64,000 nucleotides of DNA from Selaginella moellendorffii (Eukaryota > Streptophyta > Lycopodiopsida > Selaginellales > Selaginellaceae), in the NCBI RefSeq assembly GCF_000143415.4, contig NW_003314270.1, positions 3,085,478 to 3,149,477 of the forward strand. The letters are read 5' to 3'. Position 1 is the first letter of the stretch, and the number at the start of each line of letters is the position of its first letter. Position numbers and translations under genes: made by a program. The notes below the pieces were generated by a model. It was not told the origin of the DNA. It worked only from the letters and a program-made list of their open reading frames with translations, and made no database searches. Shown here in pieces: positions 10,257 through 23,100 of this stretch.

Positions 10257-13200
10257 TTAGACGATCACAAAACAAAAAAGCACTTAAATCTACGAATGTT
10301 TTTTAGCTTATGTTTATTCTATTAGAATAATTAAATTTAATGTTATACATTAGTTTAATAAGTTAGTACAATTGTGACTTTACTTGTGAAATATTTATAT
10401 TTCACATCCCAATCGTCTGTGCAAAGATCACTTTGGAGGTCATGATAAGTCTTTCAAACAGTATCCTCACCATGTTTGTCAGGGTGTATGTTATTGGCTA
10501 TTTAGTCCACTTTGTATGCTTCAACCTCCACTATGACAATGCATTTGTGTGTTAGAGATTTTGTCACCAATGCCAAAGGTGGCAATTTGTGTTTTCTAAA
10601 ATTAACCACTAGTCTTGTGTAGTTGCAAAACCAAGTAAAGACCTCAAGCTGTTTCTGTAGTATTAAATGGGGTGGAGGCTAGAAGTAGCAAGTCTGTCTG
10701 AATAGAATACTAGGTATAAATATAAGCCAGCTATTTTATCTCTAAGAGGTGGTTACTGATGAATAATGTTTCGATGTATAAGCCAAATAGAGTTGGAGGA
10801 CGTGGGCATCCTTATTTGACTTCTATTGTTGTAGTAATATCTCCCTGATGCAAAATCAGCAAGGATGGCATCGTGTTAAGATTAGACTACTTGAATTATG
10901 TTTGGTGGTGCTCTTATTGCCTTTAAGTGATTTATTAAGCACTGTTGTGGTACTGTGTCAAAAACTTTCTTAAAGGCTACGAAGTAATAGATTGAGTGCT
11001 TGCCATTCATCATTATCCTTTTGTGTATAGTATGAAGTGTGATGGATGGTCAACACAACTGTATTGTGGTTGAAAGTATGGCATGTTATTCGTAAACTGG
11101 TGCTGCTTGAAAAAAGACTGTACTGCGCAATATTGTGTTTGCTAGGTGGCAACATTTGATGGGCCTGCCATAACTATGTTGTTATTATGCACATCCGATA
11201 GGCATCCAATGTGATTCGTTGCTTTTTATGATCATCCATACATGCCTATTATGCGGTGTGGCCCATGGCACATGTCTGGTCATCCTTTGATTAGGGTCAT
11301 TTTTTAGGTGAGGATTGCTTGTTGCTAAGCGGGGCATCATGGTGGAGTCCAGATCCAAGGGTATTAGTATTGAAAAATCCAACAAAATAGCAAAGTGGTT
11401 CATATTTGAAATAGTTGAATGGTCTTATTTTCTTTCTATGATAGGATTTGTAAAGAGGTTTTGACATATAGCATACATAGTTAGGTCTAACAAACATGAG
11501 TAAGTTTCTATTGTTAATTTCAAATATTTTTACTATAGATAACAACAGTTTTTTGCTTGAGATTTTTGTCAGGAGCAAGATGGTATAAGTGGACAGTCTA
11601 TCCCATATGATTCAGACTCTTCTTCAACATTTGAGAGGGATAACAGGAGCAATGCATAAAGATATATAATTTTGTGTTCAAAGTAAAATTTTAAGCATAT
11701 GATTGTAGGAATTGCAACATTTCTTGAATTCTAGAGGTTATAGCAATCCAACTGCTTTTTATTTGTGGATGCACTTGAAGATTTGTAAGACCAAGACAAT
11801 GGATTACTTGGCATCTTATCTATAAATTTCAAAACCAACATTGTACAAATATATGAGGTTTGTTGATGTAAATTGGAGAGGCATATACAATAAGATACCT
11901 CCATTAGAGGTACTTCATTATGTCCTCACTAGTGTTGTTATAAATCATGGTGGTACTACATGGGGGATTATGAATGCTTGCTCAAGCTGTCAAACAGCAA
12001 AATATCTTTTTACCTGACATCAAATTCGCAAAGCTTTAGTTATACACAACCTTACAAGGTTCGCACAAAGTCACTTGTCTAAGATTTGGAGGCAGATATA
12101 TACTAATGAAGTGCCTTATGCACTGTGCCACATAGATTGTGAGTACTTGATTTAGTTTTCAAACTTCTTTATGTTACCATCTCATTGTAAACTAATATTA
12201 TATAGATTTTATGTCCTTGCCATGATTTGTGGTGTTGCACATTACATCGTCACTTGTGAGTTATTGACTACAAAGTAGTCATATGCAATTTTCAACACCT
12301 ATGCACATCTTGTTCACAAATTTAGTCATCCAAAACACACTAGAGGCCAATGATGTGGAGAAAGATATGAATAGAATATGGCTTTTATCCATGGCACTTC
12401 AGCATGAAACTAGGTCCAAAAATATCTACTCAAATCCTTTTAAATTTTGGTTTTCTTCTTCCAGTGCATTGAGCATCTCTAGAGAGAGCTTTATGAGAAA
12501 GTGATATGGTTTTATAAACAATTATTCAAGTCAATGGAAGATATTAACATTTTAGATGTGTCAAATACATGGCATATGCAAAGCTTGAGGTGCATATTTG
12601 CACCTTATATTGCCAAGGACCTTGTGCATTGAGTTGTGACTTGGAACCTTTATGAGGTTTGAGCATTTCAAAATGGTGACTATTTCAGAGCTTCTCATGT
12701 TTTTACTAATTTGTTTCAACCTATGGAGAGCGAGCTTAGGTAAGAACATATATATATATGCTTTTTATATCTTTAATATGTTTATTGTTTTTACAACGTA
12801 GTTAGAGCATTGAGCAGTAAGGATATTGAACTCTTTCCTAGACCATTTCTATGCAATGTTGAAGGCCACAGGTATTTAGTTCTACCTTTTGTGTGGTGTT
12901 TCCTACCCTAAGAAAGGGAAACACCACACAAAAGTGTTTTCCTCCTTGTTTTGAGCAGCACATAGCAACACTCCAAAATCAAGCATTTTCACTTTATCAT
13001 ACTGTGGTAAATTTGGATGAACAATACCTTCTACACTTGAACTTATCAATGCAATGTGCATTAGTAGATGTAGAAGGCATCCTATTCATAGACTATATTG
13101 TAACAACACTACCTATGGCAACTCCAGTCACTAGAAGAGCTCTTAAGAAGTTGCAGATGGCCATTCTCCATCTAGCTTAGTTTTGAATTCTTTAAAATTT

Positions 13201-13345
13201 GTTAATTCTTTCAGGTTTATTCCAATTTTAAGAAGTGGAATTCAAATGTTATCACCAAATATGTATTAGTATTATTGATTCACAAATAAAAATATATCAA
13301 AGCATGATTATATTTTGTAATGCACTCTATCTCTCTCTCTTTAAG
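10257..13345. other. AT-rich intergenic region, no recognisable gene
   Basis: Base composition drops sharply after the F-box gene. Only short stop-broken frames are present, the longest at 12,283-12,504 and 12,893-13,180, and none has a motif I recognise. The sequence looks like old transposon debris, but no terminal repeats or coding domains could be assigned. One perfect hairpin (12,886-12,934) is listed separately. Confidence 0.6.
12886..12934. repeat. Perfect 18-bp-stem hairpin
   Basis: The arms 12,886-12,903 (CTTTTGTGTGGTGTTTCC) and 12,917-12,934 are exact reverse complements around a 13-nt loop. It stands alone in AT-rich DNA. It may be a tiny foldback element or a small-RNA hairpin; nothing else supports either reading. 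Confidence 0.7.
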
Positions 13346-13733
13346 TCTACTGGAAAATAGGCAATTGCTTAATGAGAGAGCCTTTAATACCTATTTTATC
13401 CCCATTTATCCCCTAAGATTGCAAGGATTCACAATGATAAATCTCATCTCATGATCATATATGCTACACTATATTTTTAGATCGAAAGATGAAATGTGAA
13501 ATTGAATAACATGTTTTGGATCATATGACAAGATATAGAAGGTAATAATTTTATATGAAAAACATATATGCTATAATTTGGTATAAGAGCTAAGTGTAGC
13601 ACATGTGATCATGACATTTAGATATTTTGTTACTGTGGATCTTTAGAATTTTAGGGGATAAATGGGGATAAAATAACCACTAAAGACTGTTTTATTAAGT
13701 ATTTGCCCTTTTTTTAGTTAGCTTAAGGGGAAA
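13346..13733. mobile_element. MITE-like element with about 70-bp imperfect terminal inverted repeats
   Basis: Sequence at about 13,346-13,418 (including AATAGGCAATTGCTTAATGA and TATTTTATCCCCATTTATCC) is repeated in inverse at about 13,650-13,733. The interior is 230 bp of AT-rich non-coding DNA. TTAAG occurs next to each end (13,341 and about 13,732), a possible target duplication; exact ends are uncertain because the arms have diverged. Confidence 0.6.
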
Positions 13734-13825
13734 AAAGATTCACAATCCTAAATATGCTCTTGAATGTTGTTCAAGTCCATGTATGCATCAACACAAAGCT
13801 CTCTAAAAAGGCATGGTATTTGTTG

Positions 13826-14600
13826 TGAATGTGACTGTGGTATTAAAAGTTACTTATTGGCTATTCCTTTTGAATATTCTTTACTTACTGCCACAACAGC
13901 AAGAGGTTAGTATTGCTAGACTTTTTATCAGTTCCTTTTGTTCAAGTGTTAGTAAATTAGCTTAGTATCTATACTTGGCCGAATAAGCATAAGGAAGGAA
14001 TTCTTAAGTGTCTATTTAGCAGAGCATACTTGGCTTAGCTTGTTAATTCTCTTTTGCTCTGTCTTGCACTAACTTGACAAGAACCCTCATGTATTAAGAC
14101 TAGTCCCTCAATATTGTTGGATGATAGCTTACCGTATCTGCCAAACACCCTCGCTATCATGCCCTTTATATCTAGTAAATTTAAAATTTGTTCTAGAGAT
14201 TAATTCTTGGTACCAAGGGAGGCTTGGGGTGGCCTAAAGCATGTGTTCCTCAGGGGGCGGGGGGGGGGGGATAGTGGGTAAGTTGGGCATGGTTAACCAA
14301 CTTGAGGCATAGTTTAGCTCCCACTTGCATGCTTGTCCTTGTTTTGCGTCCGACTTAGGTTTAAGCCCAAGTTCCACACTATGCTAGTTGGTGGAGTACC
14401 TATATCTTCGCATTAGATCATTGGTATGCTGAAATAGTGTTAGACTTTTTTTGGGTTCCATTTTGCATGTTAGTCCTGGCATTGGGATATTAGATGCTCT
14501 AGGACTGTTCTAAATTGCTTTGTGCTCCTATCCCTTTACTCATTAGACTGTATACTCAGGAGTTGCTTTGTGGTTTAGTTCCGTCGCTCCTTGGCTCCAT
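13826..14600 (+). mobile_element. Solo LTR related to the LTRs of the 29.4-51.7 kb gypsy element
   Basis: The segment begins GTGAATGTGACT and continues through TTACTGCCACAACAGCAAGAGG, the CACCCTCGCTATCATGCCCTTT block and the TTGGTACCAAGGGAGGCTTGGGG block. These line up in order with the reverse complement of 51,705-50,850. No internal region or second LTR is attached, so it is probably a solo LTR left by recombination. The 3' edge is approximate. Confidence 0.65.
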
Positions 14601-17600
14601 GCTTAGGAGTTTGGCTCTGTACCTTCATTCAATGGCCCAAGGCCTTGAAACTTGGGTTGCATGTCACTAACCTTTGGACACGTGGCATATGGCACGTGGT
14701 ATATAACACATGGCACATAGAGGGTCTAGGTTCCGCTTCGTGGTGTTATTCTATGGTAAATCGCCATAGGATAAAGGGTAAAATTCACGTGTGCTACAGT
14801 ATTGCATTAGGAGGCCGTGAGGACAAGGTTTGTGTCAAATGTTTGTCATAAATTCACCTTGACAAGTTCTCCTCCATCACCAAACTCACATCCATCTTCC
14901 TTTCTCACGAGGTTTGAGCAAGTGATTAGTGCTATAACAAAGATTTGAGAGTTTAATGCTTCAATAGTGACTGTAGTAAAGCTTTCTAAGCTATATCATG
15001 ACAATTCGCTAAAAGTGACAGCCACTATTGAAGGAACCACCATCCAAGACATTCATCCAAGTTCATAACAAACCTCTTCACCCTCCAAGTATGTTCTAGC
15101 TTTGCTAAGCCAAATGCATACTAGCTTATTGTGGCCAAAAATATTTAAATTAAAGTATGATTTTACTTTATTTCAACTATATAATAACACAATAGTGCCT
15201 AGTTTATAGTTTTTTTGTTTATTATTATAATTAATATTTATGATTTCTTATCTTGTATGTCTTATAATGATAATAAAGTGGGAAATTCTGATTTTATTTT
15301 AATTATAATAATCTCTAGCTCTCTTTTTATTATATTTTGATTAAAAATTATTAATTTTGGTTTAATGTATTTTTAAAATTCTTATTCTACTATCTGAGAA
15401 CTCCTTGACTGTCAGCCATAGAACCTCCATTCAAGTGTAAATTCAACCATAAGTTCAATAGAACTTTTAGGTCGATGATGAGCATGAGGTTATAGATATT
15501 TTCCATTTTAGGGTTAGGGTCGCCCCTATTTAGGGTTTGGTGCAAGGCACAAACAATTAATATCTTTGGACAGTGTGAGATATCAATTTATTAATATTGG
15601 ATTTGAAACTTGGCATGATTACAGTTTTGCCTCAATTTTGTGTTCTCCTGCTATCACGAGCTTCAGAGGCAGCAAACTTCATCATCCATTTCTTCCAGGT
15701 GTTCTAGTGATCGATCAGGCAACACTACAGCATGGTAAAGCTAGAGCGATCTTTGTCCCATCTGAGCCATATCTTCATTGTTTCTCTTTTTTTCCAGGTG
15801 AGTGGGCTAAAAATAACAAGAAGAGGGGAAACCTAGAGAAAAGATCCTTTTGGATTCATAGTAGGCACTCAATCTTCTGTGGCTATCTAATGTGAGTAAC
15901 ACTCTATTTGGTTCAGTTCCTATCATGCCTACAGCGCATGAGCATGTGATCTATGTCCCATTCCCATCCTTCTTCTAACAAGATTTTTGCCTTCATGCCC
16001 GTCCAACATGATCAATGCGGGCAACAATATACATAACTTGTTGCAGCTCAAATCCCGCAACTGAGTGTCAACACATGCATTATACTCCTAGACAATCTTA
16101 TTCTTCAAGGCCACACAACACCACCGAGCACACACTAACAAAGTTGGCTTTACATCCAAAGGGATGCATAGGAGTGGTTAGCTTTTTGTTTTTCCTATTT
16201 GCAATACTCACTCTCTGATTGTTTTTCCTAATCACAACTCAATGCATTTGCCACATCGGTGCCTAGACAACGGCCAGCAATTACATTTTCTGGAAGCCCC
16301 AGACACTACACTCTCTCGATAGGGTCCTCAACATCTTGCGATGGCCCTGTTGAGGGAAGGAGGGGCACCTCCCCCAACCCTTGCTCAAACATGAGAAATG
16401 CTTCAATGCTCTCCACAAAATGCCCCTCCTTTGCCCTTGTGGGGCAAGGGTTTTATACAAGGAAGATAGGGAATATTTTGAGGACCAGAATAATCCCTCT
16501 CTCTCTCTCTCTCAATGGCCACGCCCTAACATGTGACCACGGTGGATCGCACTGGCTCCAGACACACAAGAACCCTCCGAAGAGTGTAGAGTGTACCTTT
16601 GCTACTGATGCCAAGTGTTGGTAATTGCATGAGATAGTAGAAACTTTAGAAAACAAAGTGGAAAAGGAAAGAAAAGAAGTAGGTGCAAAGTTTGAAGACA
16701 GGGGAGAAACCTAGTGGGAAACCTTGTAGTCAAACTAGACCTAAAGTTTAAGAAAAGTGCAAAAAAAGTGTGGAAAGGGGAGAAAAATAGATGAAAAAAA
16801 AGTGAATGCCCAAAGAACTTAACCCATATTTGGATTGCAGTTCAAGAAAGTGTAATATGCAAATGCAACCTCGTGATAACTTCAGGTATGCTCCAAGGAT
16901 TAACCAAATTCAAGAAAGAAAAAGAGGTAGAAGAGGGGATGCATTGCCTAAGGGTGGTAAGTGTAGAAATGATGAAAGATGGAGTGATATGGTGGAGTGC
17001 CGAGATGGTGGTGGCACTCTGAGAAGGTGGCCATCTCTGAAAGTGTTAGGCCAATGGTCTGGTATGTCAGACTGAAGAAGATAGCAGTTGAAAAGGATGG
17101 CGTAGTCGTTGGGTTGCTTGTAAAGAGAGGTGGCATGTGCCTACTGAGTGCTGGAGTAGAAAAAAGTGGCTTTGGCTTCTGTGGCCTCATCTAAAGATCC
17201 ACCTAGGTGCCTTGAGTGAACAGGTTCACCTGGTTGCAAGAAAGTCGCTCCAGAAAAGCTAGTGTGTTGTTGGCAAATGGTCGTAATGATACCTCGAAAA
17301 TGGCATGTCCAAATGAGGTGGTGTCTTCTATTGCTGGTGTGTGTATGTGTGTCTGTGGTATGGTGTAAATGTGACTTTGAACGGAGATGTAAATGATGGT
17401 GAAAGAATGAAAGATGCAAGACCGGCATTTAGAGGTAAGTGTGGGCAACGCTACTCGAAGTGATTGGTGATGGAACTGTGAGTGTAGATGATATAGAATG
17501 GGTATGGGGAGTGTGTGGGGTGTAGTAATGGTGAGGGAAGGGCCAAAGAACCTAGAATATAGACTAAGCCAAGTGAGAAACCTTTATACAAACAGCAATG

Positions 17601-17939
17601 CAGCCTAAGCATGAAATCCAAGGCACGAGCCACAGTCCAATGGAGAAACACCCTCTAAAAGTAAGAAGAGGAGCCATGAAAGTAAAGTGAAAGAAAGGAA
17701 GAAAAAGAAAAAGAAGAGAAGAGGAACACTTCACCGAATGAAGCGTTTGAGGTGAGAGTTGTTGTGAGTATGTGGGAACTCATGTTCCTTAGCATCAGCT
17801 AGCACATATGCTCCACCTTTGATGTGTCACTGGACAAATTAGGGGCTGGTCTAGCGAGGGGAGAACTTCGAAGGCGGTATAAACTCCTTAAGTAGAACAA
17901 GATCGCCATCCTCGAATGGTTCAGCAGACTGCTGGTGAT
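14601..17939. other. Non-coding repeat debris
   Basis: No gene supported. It holds degenerate TTTAGGG-like sequence near 15,510-15,540, a (CT)n run at 16,498-16,512, GA-rich stretches at 16,630-16,800 and 17,680-17,730 and a GT-rich run at 17,335-17,360. Small open frames (15,566-15,895; 16,259-16,624) lack motifs and good starts. Confidence 0.5.
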
Positions 17940-18049
17940 CAATGATTAACTTGATCTTCTGCTTGCCTCGAAGGAGATGTTAAGTCGTGGATCATCACTG
18001 TTCTTCCAAGGCAAGAACCTCCAAGTCACATGCATGAAGCTTGTCCTCA

Positions 18050-18680
18050 TTGCTAAGTTGCATCGCTGCTGCATATCGAAGTGAAAGTGAGAATGATGGC
18101 ACCTAAATCTCCACTGGAAGCATGGCCTTTGTCCCATATATAAGGGAGAATGGGGTCATAGAGATGGATGTCTTGAAGGACATCCAAAAGGCTTACAATG
18201 CCGTAACCAAGTGCTTGTGCTAACGCCTTGGGTGATCCTCCACAAGCTTTGAGATGACTATCTTTAATATCCTGTTGCTGGACTCGGCTTGGCCATTTCA
18301 CTCAGGATAATAGCTGCTGCTCTTCATGTGCTTGACCTGCAGCTGCTAGAGAAGATGCTGCATCACCTGTCCAAGGAAGCCACTGCCACGATTGGAAATC
18401 AAAATGATAGGAACTCTGAATTGGCAAATAATGTACTCATAGATAAACTTTGCTGTAGACTGTTGATCTGCCTGTCACAGAGGGGTGGCCTCAACCCATT
18501 TTGTGAAATAGTCCATTGCCACGATGATGTATCTTTGTCCTTTTGAGCTCGGTGGGTTGATTGGGATACAAGATCCAGCAAGAAAGTGACGAAATCGCTC
18601 CAAGGTATAAACAATAGCCACCGCTTCTTTTTCCGCATCCACGTACTTCTTCTCAGTCTCTTTGAACAAATCTGAGGCAT
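18050..18680 (-). pseudogene. RNase H tail and integrase fragments, gypsy element A
   Basis: The frame 18,669-18,475 joins an RNase H end (VDAEKEAVAIVYTLERFRHFLAG) directly to the start of an integrase core (GQRYIIVAMDYFTKWVEATPL). Everything that should lie between, including the HHCC zinc domain, is missing, an in-frame deletion. Integrase remnants in broken frames continue to about 18,050. Confidence 0.75.
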
Positions 18681-18938
18681 AATATGTTGTTTGCTAGGCT
18701 GTGAAAATTGGCAAAGGCATACTCCAAAAGCCTCTGTACCTGTCGTGATGTAAATTTTGAAAGGAAGTTGTTGTTTTGGTGGCTGGAGTACCGGGGCCGT
18801 GCAGAGTGACTACTTCAGTGATTCAAAGGCTTGTTGTTGGGACTCACCCCAGACAAATGGAATGTTGTGTTGTAGCAGAGCTATCAAAGGACGTGAACGT
18901 GCAGCATAGTTGTGGAGGAAACAACGAAAGAAACCCAT

Positions 18939-20269
18939 TTACTTGAGGAAGCTATGAAGCTGCTTCACATTGGTTGGTGGGTGCCGATCCATAATCTCCT
19001 GACCCTTGGCTACCTGGGGCTTGATCCCATCTTGTGAGACATCAAAGCCTAGCAACCGGCCTTTAGTCACCCTGAATTTACACTTTGCCGTGTTCAATGA
19101 AAACCTTTGTTGTCGATAGCGAGTGAAGATCTGCTCCAAGTGCGCAAGGTGGTCCTCAAAGGAGTCAGAGGTGGTGCACAAATCATCCATATACACCCTC
19201 AAGGCACCTCCAATCAGGTTGTGAAAGGCGTGGGTCATGAACCGCTGAAAAGTAGCTCCAACGTTACACAAGCCAAATGGTAGGACGTTGAATGCAAAGA
19301 CGCCCCAAGGTGTCCAGAAGGCCATAAGATCTTGATGATCGGGATGAACAAAGATCTGGTTGTACCCTGAAATGCCATCCATGAAAGAGTAGTAATAGTG
19401 TCCAGTCATCTCATCTATGATCGCATCGATAAATGAAGTTAGAAAGTGATCTTTCACGGTTGCCTTGTTCAAGTCTCGAAAGTCAACGCAAAGGCGGATT
19501 TTTCCATTTGCCTTGCATGCACGGACGAGGTTGGCCACCCACTCTGAGCTCTCCAAAGGGTAAATAAAGCCGGTGGCCAAAGTCGCTTGATCTCCAACTT
19601 CATTTCTGAGTGAGCTGCCGGGCTGAAATGCCGCATCTTTTGACGGACTAGTTTGGCTGACTCTAAAAGCACAATACTATGCATGATTGTGTCCATGGGA
19701 ACTCCTAGAAGCTGGCTGTAGTCCCAAGCAAACACGTCCTTGAAACAATGAAGGAGGTCCAAGAGCTTTGCTGCGTTTGTTGAAGCAAGTGATGTGGCAA
19801 TAAAGACCAGGTCCTTATCATCACCTAGGAAAATGGCATGAACCCTGAAGTCTGGAGAAACCTTGGGCTCAGGGGGTTCATCTATCTTAGATTCCTCCTT
19901 AACTTTGGAAACCAAAGAGCAGGCATTGCCTTTTGCCTCTTGCATCATGGTGATTGCTTGATGTGATAACCTGTCCGCCCAAAAGTTTTCTTTATGAGGG
20001 ACACTTTGAAAAGTCACCTGAGAGAACTCATCCTTCATGTTGACCACCCACTGCCATAGCTCTTTTAGGTTCTCTTTGCAGACTTGGTATTCTCCAGTAA
20101 GTTGGCGTATGATGAGTTGCGCATCTCCAATGAAATTGACTTGCCTAAGTTTGAGATCAGTGGTCAACTTCATGGCGCTGATAGCCGCCAAGTACTCCAC
20201 TTCATTAGCTAATGTTGCTGGCAAAGTGATAGAGAGGTTAGCTACTTTGTTCTCCGCAGGATCAATCAT
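18939..20269 (-). pseudogene. RNase H-like domain followed by reverse transcriptase, gypsy element A
   Basis: The frame 20,269-19,469 starts with an RNase H-like domain (ANEVEYLAAISAMKLTT, GDAQLIIRQLTGEYQV, PHKENFWADRLSHQA). It runs on into the usual linker before RT (FKDVFAWDYSQLLGVP, KLVRQKMRHFSP). The RT itself is in 19,580-18,939: IRLCVDFRDLNKATVKD, DGISGYNQIFVHPDHQ, FGLCNVGATFQRFM, the catalytic VYMDDL and FSLNTAKCKF. A one-base frame difference joins the two near 19,560. In Ty3/gypsy elements that carry an extra RNase H, it normally lies after the RT. Confidence 0.8.
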
Positions 20270-20712
20270 CCAAACTCCAATGCTAGCAACCTAGTTTTTG
20301 GGGTAGAAAGCACTGTCAAAATAAGCTGTAATCATAGGGGTGTCCTCTTCTTCAAATAAAAATGTTGGGGACACCATATCCAGCAAGACCATCTTTGGCA
20401 AGTCAGGCAAGAACGTTGCTATTGGATCCAAAGCCTTTGTCTGTTGTTCCCTTTGCTTTTGATGCTCTGAGCACTCAATGTCTAATGCGAGGACTGTAGC
20501 CAAGTACTCTGCAAGGAAGGAAGATCCTCCACTGAAGTCAAGTCCAAGTCTGGTGCTAAAGTTTCAGTGTAATACACTTGCATCTATACCGGGAGCTCCA
20601 CGGTAGGAAATTCTGAACTCAAAGTGTTATATTTTGCATGCAGTATGTCCAATTAGCTTGATTCTTTCTACCAATTGTGTGTCTAGATGTCATCCTTCAT
20701 CTCCAAAAAAAA

Positions 20713-21630
20713 TCATGAAAAAATACACTTAGAGTCGTCAGCTACCATGATTTTAGTAGGAAGATGCTGGCTATATGACACCTCAAATAGTTTCTGAGGA
20801 GGATTGAGTTTGGCTTTGTCCTGTGAAAGATGGACCTGGTCTAGAGTGACTGTGTCATCAAGCTCCATAAGAGAGAGTTGGTCCCATGCAAGAAATAAAT
20901 CGAGAAGCCCTTTCTCTATGGAGAAACACTCCAAAAATCTGGATACGGGAGCCCATACCCTATAAGCCTTGCCATCAAATAAAGAGGGCATGGCTAGAGG
21001 CTCGGCCTTACTCTCAAATAAAGAGAGTGAGGTTGAGAGATGTCTCAAGCTATTTGACTCACCTCCAACAATGTCAATCGCATTGCATGAGAAAGCATTC
21101 GTCATATAGATGGTCGACTCCACTGCCAACTCAGGAAAAACCTTTGTGAGCTTAGGAGGAAAGTGTGGTGTGGAGGCCATCTTAGCCTGAGCTTGCTGGG
21201 GTTGCTGAGAAAGAGCTTTGCTGTGGTTGTTGAGAAAGGTGGCGCTATAAGTTTCGTCGCTAATTTCCATCTTGTCTTGTGTGTTGTCAATGGTGCAATG
21301 GGCTGTGACTTGCCATGAGCGGCCAAGGATGATAGAGTCATTCAAAGAGGACATTCCAAGATGTTGGTAGTCAACCATGAGGAAATCTACATCAGAAATA
21401 ACACCTTGCTTTGAGACCTTGACACCACAGCAAATGCCCGCTGGAGGAACGATGTGGTTGGCGAAGGTCTTGAGCATGATGGAGGAGCTCTCAGTGATCT
21501 ATAGCTATGTTGAAAGGGCAGCTTCAAGAGAAATAATGTTGCTTCCAGAACCAGAGTCAACCAAAGCCTCCATCTGACAAGAGGAAGTACCAATTTGCAC
21601 TGGGACGAAGAATGGACCAGGATCTCCACC
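20713..21630 (-). pseudogene. Retroviral-type protease region of gypsy element A
   Basis: The frame 21,477-20,713 contains the C-terminal half of a retrotransposon protease: VSKQGVISDVDFLMVDYQHL followed by SLNDSIILGRSW, the family's IILGR-type motif. Upstream, about 21,570, MEALVDSGSGSNII gives a DSG active site in place of DTG. Frame breaks separate the pieces. Confidence 0.6.
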
Positions 21631-22019
21631 GTATCTTGTCATGTCGACAATGTGCACATCTTGAGGAGTTCTCTTGAGAGTGCTCTCTAGTGTTCCTTAC
21701 TGTGCAAACTCCTCTAAATGCTAGCCGAATCCCGGGACAAGGCACAACATGTCTTGGAGCGAAAAGGTGACAGGAGTGTCAACCAGCTGTTGAAGAACCG
21801 GCTCCAAAACAGAAATAGCTGTTGGTGAGATCTCAGAAGGAGAAGAGAGTAGTGACTTGAAGGGGAGCTTATAAGCCACCCTTTGTGTTACTGGATTTGG
21901 TGCCAACAGAGATTCACTTTCAACTGACGCTGGGGGATCTATGACAGGCTGAGCGGCTGCCTTCTTCTTCGCTTGGGTTCGATTGGCTGTGGTTTGCTAC
22001 TATTGTCTATAGAGTTCCT

Positions 22020-22890
22020 CAACTACCAAAATTGTGTTGACCGATGAGGCTGGTGCTTGGCTTTTCTTGACGAAGGGGCTGCCTCAATCGCCTGTTGCTC
22101 CAACTGCTCCTGATATGTCTCTGGACCCCGAGACGATGTGGAATTGTCAACAAAAGGATGTTGTTGGACATGTTGAAAAGGTGGAGGCCGAAGCTCTAGG
22201 TGAAGCTTGAAGCAATGCTGTGTGTTGTGTGCATTCGTCTCGTAGTGAGTGCACGAAAGGGACTTAAATTTGTGTTCTTGAGCTGCAACGGCCTCTTTCC
22301 TGGACTCCACCAGCTCCTGGAGCAGCTTGTCATGGTGTGATTGTTGATGAAGAATGATCTCCTTCAGCTGCTACATCTCATTGGCAAAGTTTTCAATAGC
22401 CGGAGGTGTATGCTCAATAGCGATGAGCTTTTGTGTGGATGGGCGAATAGTTGCACAAGGTGACTCTGATGGGGTGACGGCTTGGTCGAAATCAACTCTA
22501 GCAATCCCCAAGTCAACAAGAAGCTCTCTTTCTAGCTTTGTGGCAAACAAAAATGCCTCACGGCAAGACTTGAATGTCTTCTTAAGAAGTTTCCGCTACA
22601 AGTTCCCACGTAGACCCGTTGTGAATGCCGTGATCCCTTGTTGCTCATCTTGGACCACTCTGCAATCCCAACACTACTTCCAGTATGCTCAAAACCAGGC
22701 GATGTAATCAGGAACAGACTCGTGAGCACCCTGCCTGAACAAAAAGAGGTCGATGAGTAGTCGATTTGTGGGTTTTTCTTTAATGAAACATTCTTTGAAA
22801 GAAGCAAGTAGTGTCTGGAAGTCTGTTCGGTTCTCTGGGAGGAGAGGGTCTACCCAAGTTGCTGCTTTGCCTTTGAGAGACTGCAAGAAG
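22020..22890 (-). pseudogene. gag remnant of gypsy element A
   Basis: The frame at 22,886-22,689 has the retrotransposon capsid pattern LKGKAATWVDP...DFQTLLASFKECF...FRQGAHESVPDYIAWF. Further downstream, around 22,310-22,190, CTHYETNAHNTQHCFKLH looks like a CCHC zinc knuckle with one Cys changed. The two parts lie in different frames separated by stops. Confidence 0.7.
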
Positions 22891-23100
22891 TCGTGGCAGT
22901 GTAGTAGTAGTTAAAGTGACTAATATGTGATGTTGGGGAGAATGTTCCAACACCTAAGAAGGTCGGGAGATTACTCCCCTTCTGCAAAACATAGAGATGA
23001 GGTCAAGCTAAAGGTGGCTGTGCCATAGCTCTTAGATCTAAGTCACTAAAATTTGCCGAGGATGAAGAGGACTCAACCCAAGAAGGTGCTGTGTTGTACC

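Larger units (their letters stand above)
17940..23040 (-). mobile_element. Decayed Ty3/gypsy retrotransposon A (internal region)
   Basis: Read on the minus strand the segment carries, in order, gag (about 22,890-22,020), protease (about 21,630-20,713), an RNase H-like domain, reverse transcriptase (to 18,939), a short RNase H tail and integrase pieces (18,680-18,050). Many stops and frame breaks show it is dead. No LTR was identified at either end; the right end abuts the LTR element that starts at 23,101, which may have inserted into it. Confidence 0.85.

Noticed and set aside
15566-16624. Open frames of 109 and 121 residues
   Set aside because: No motif, no good start context and composition like the surrounding repeats.
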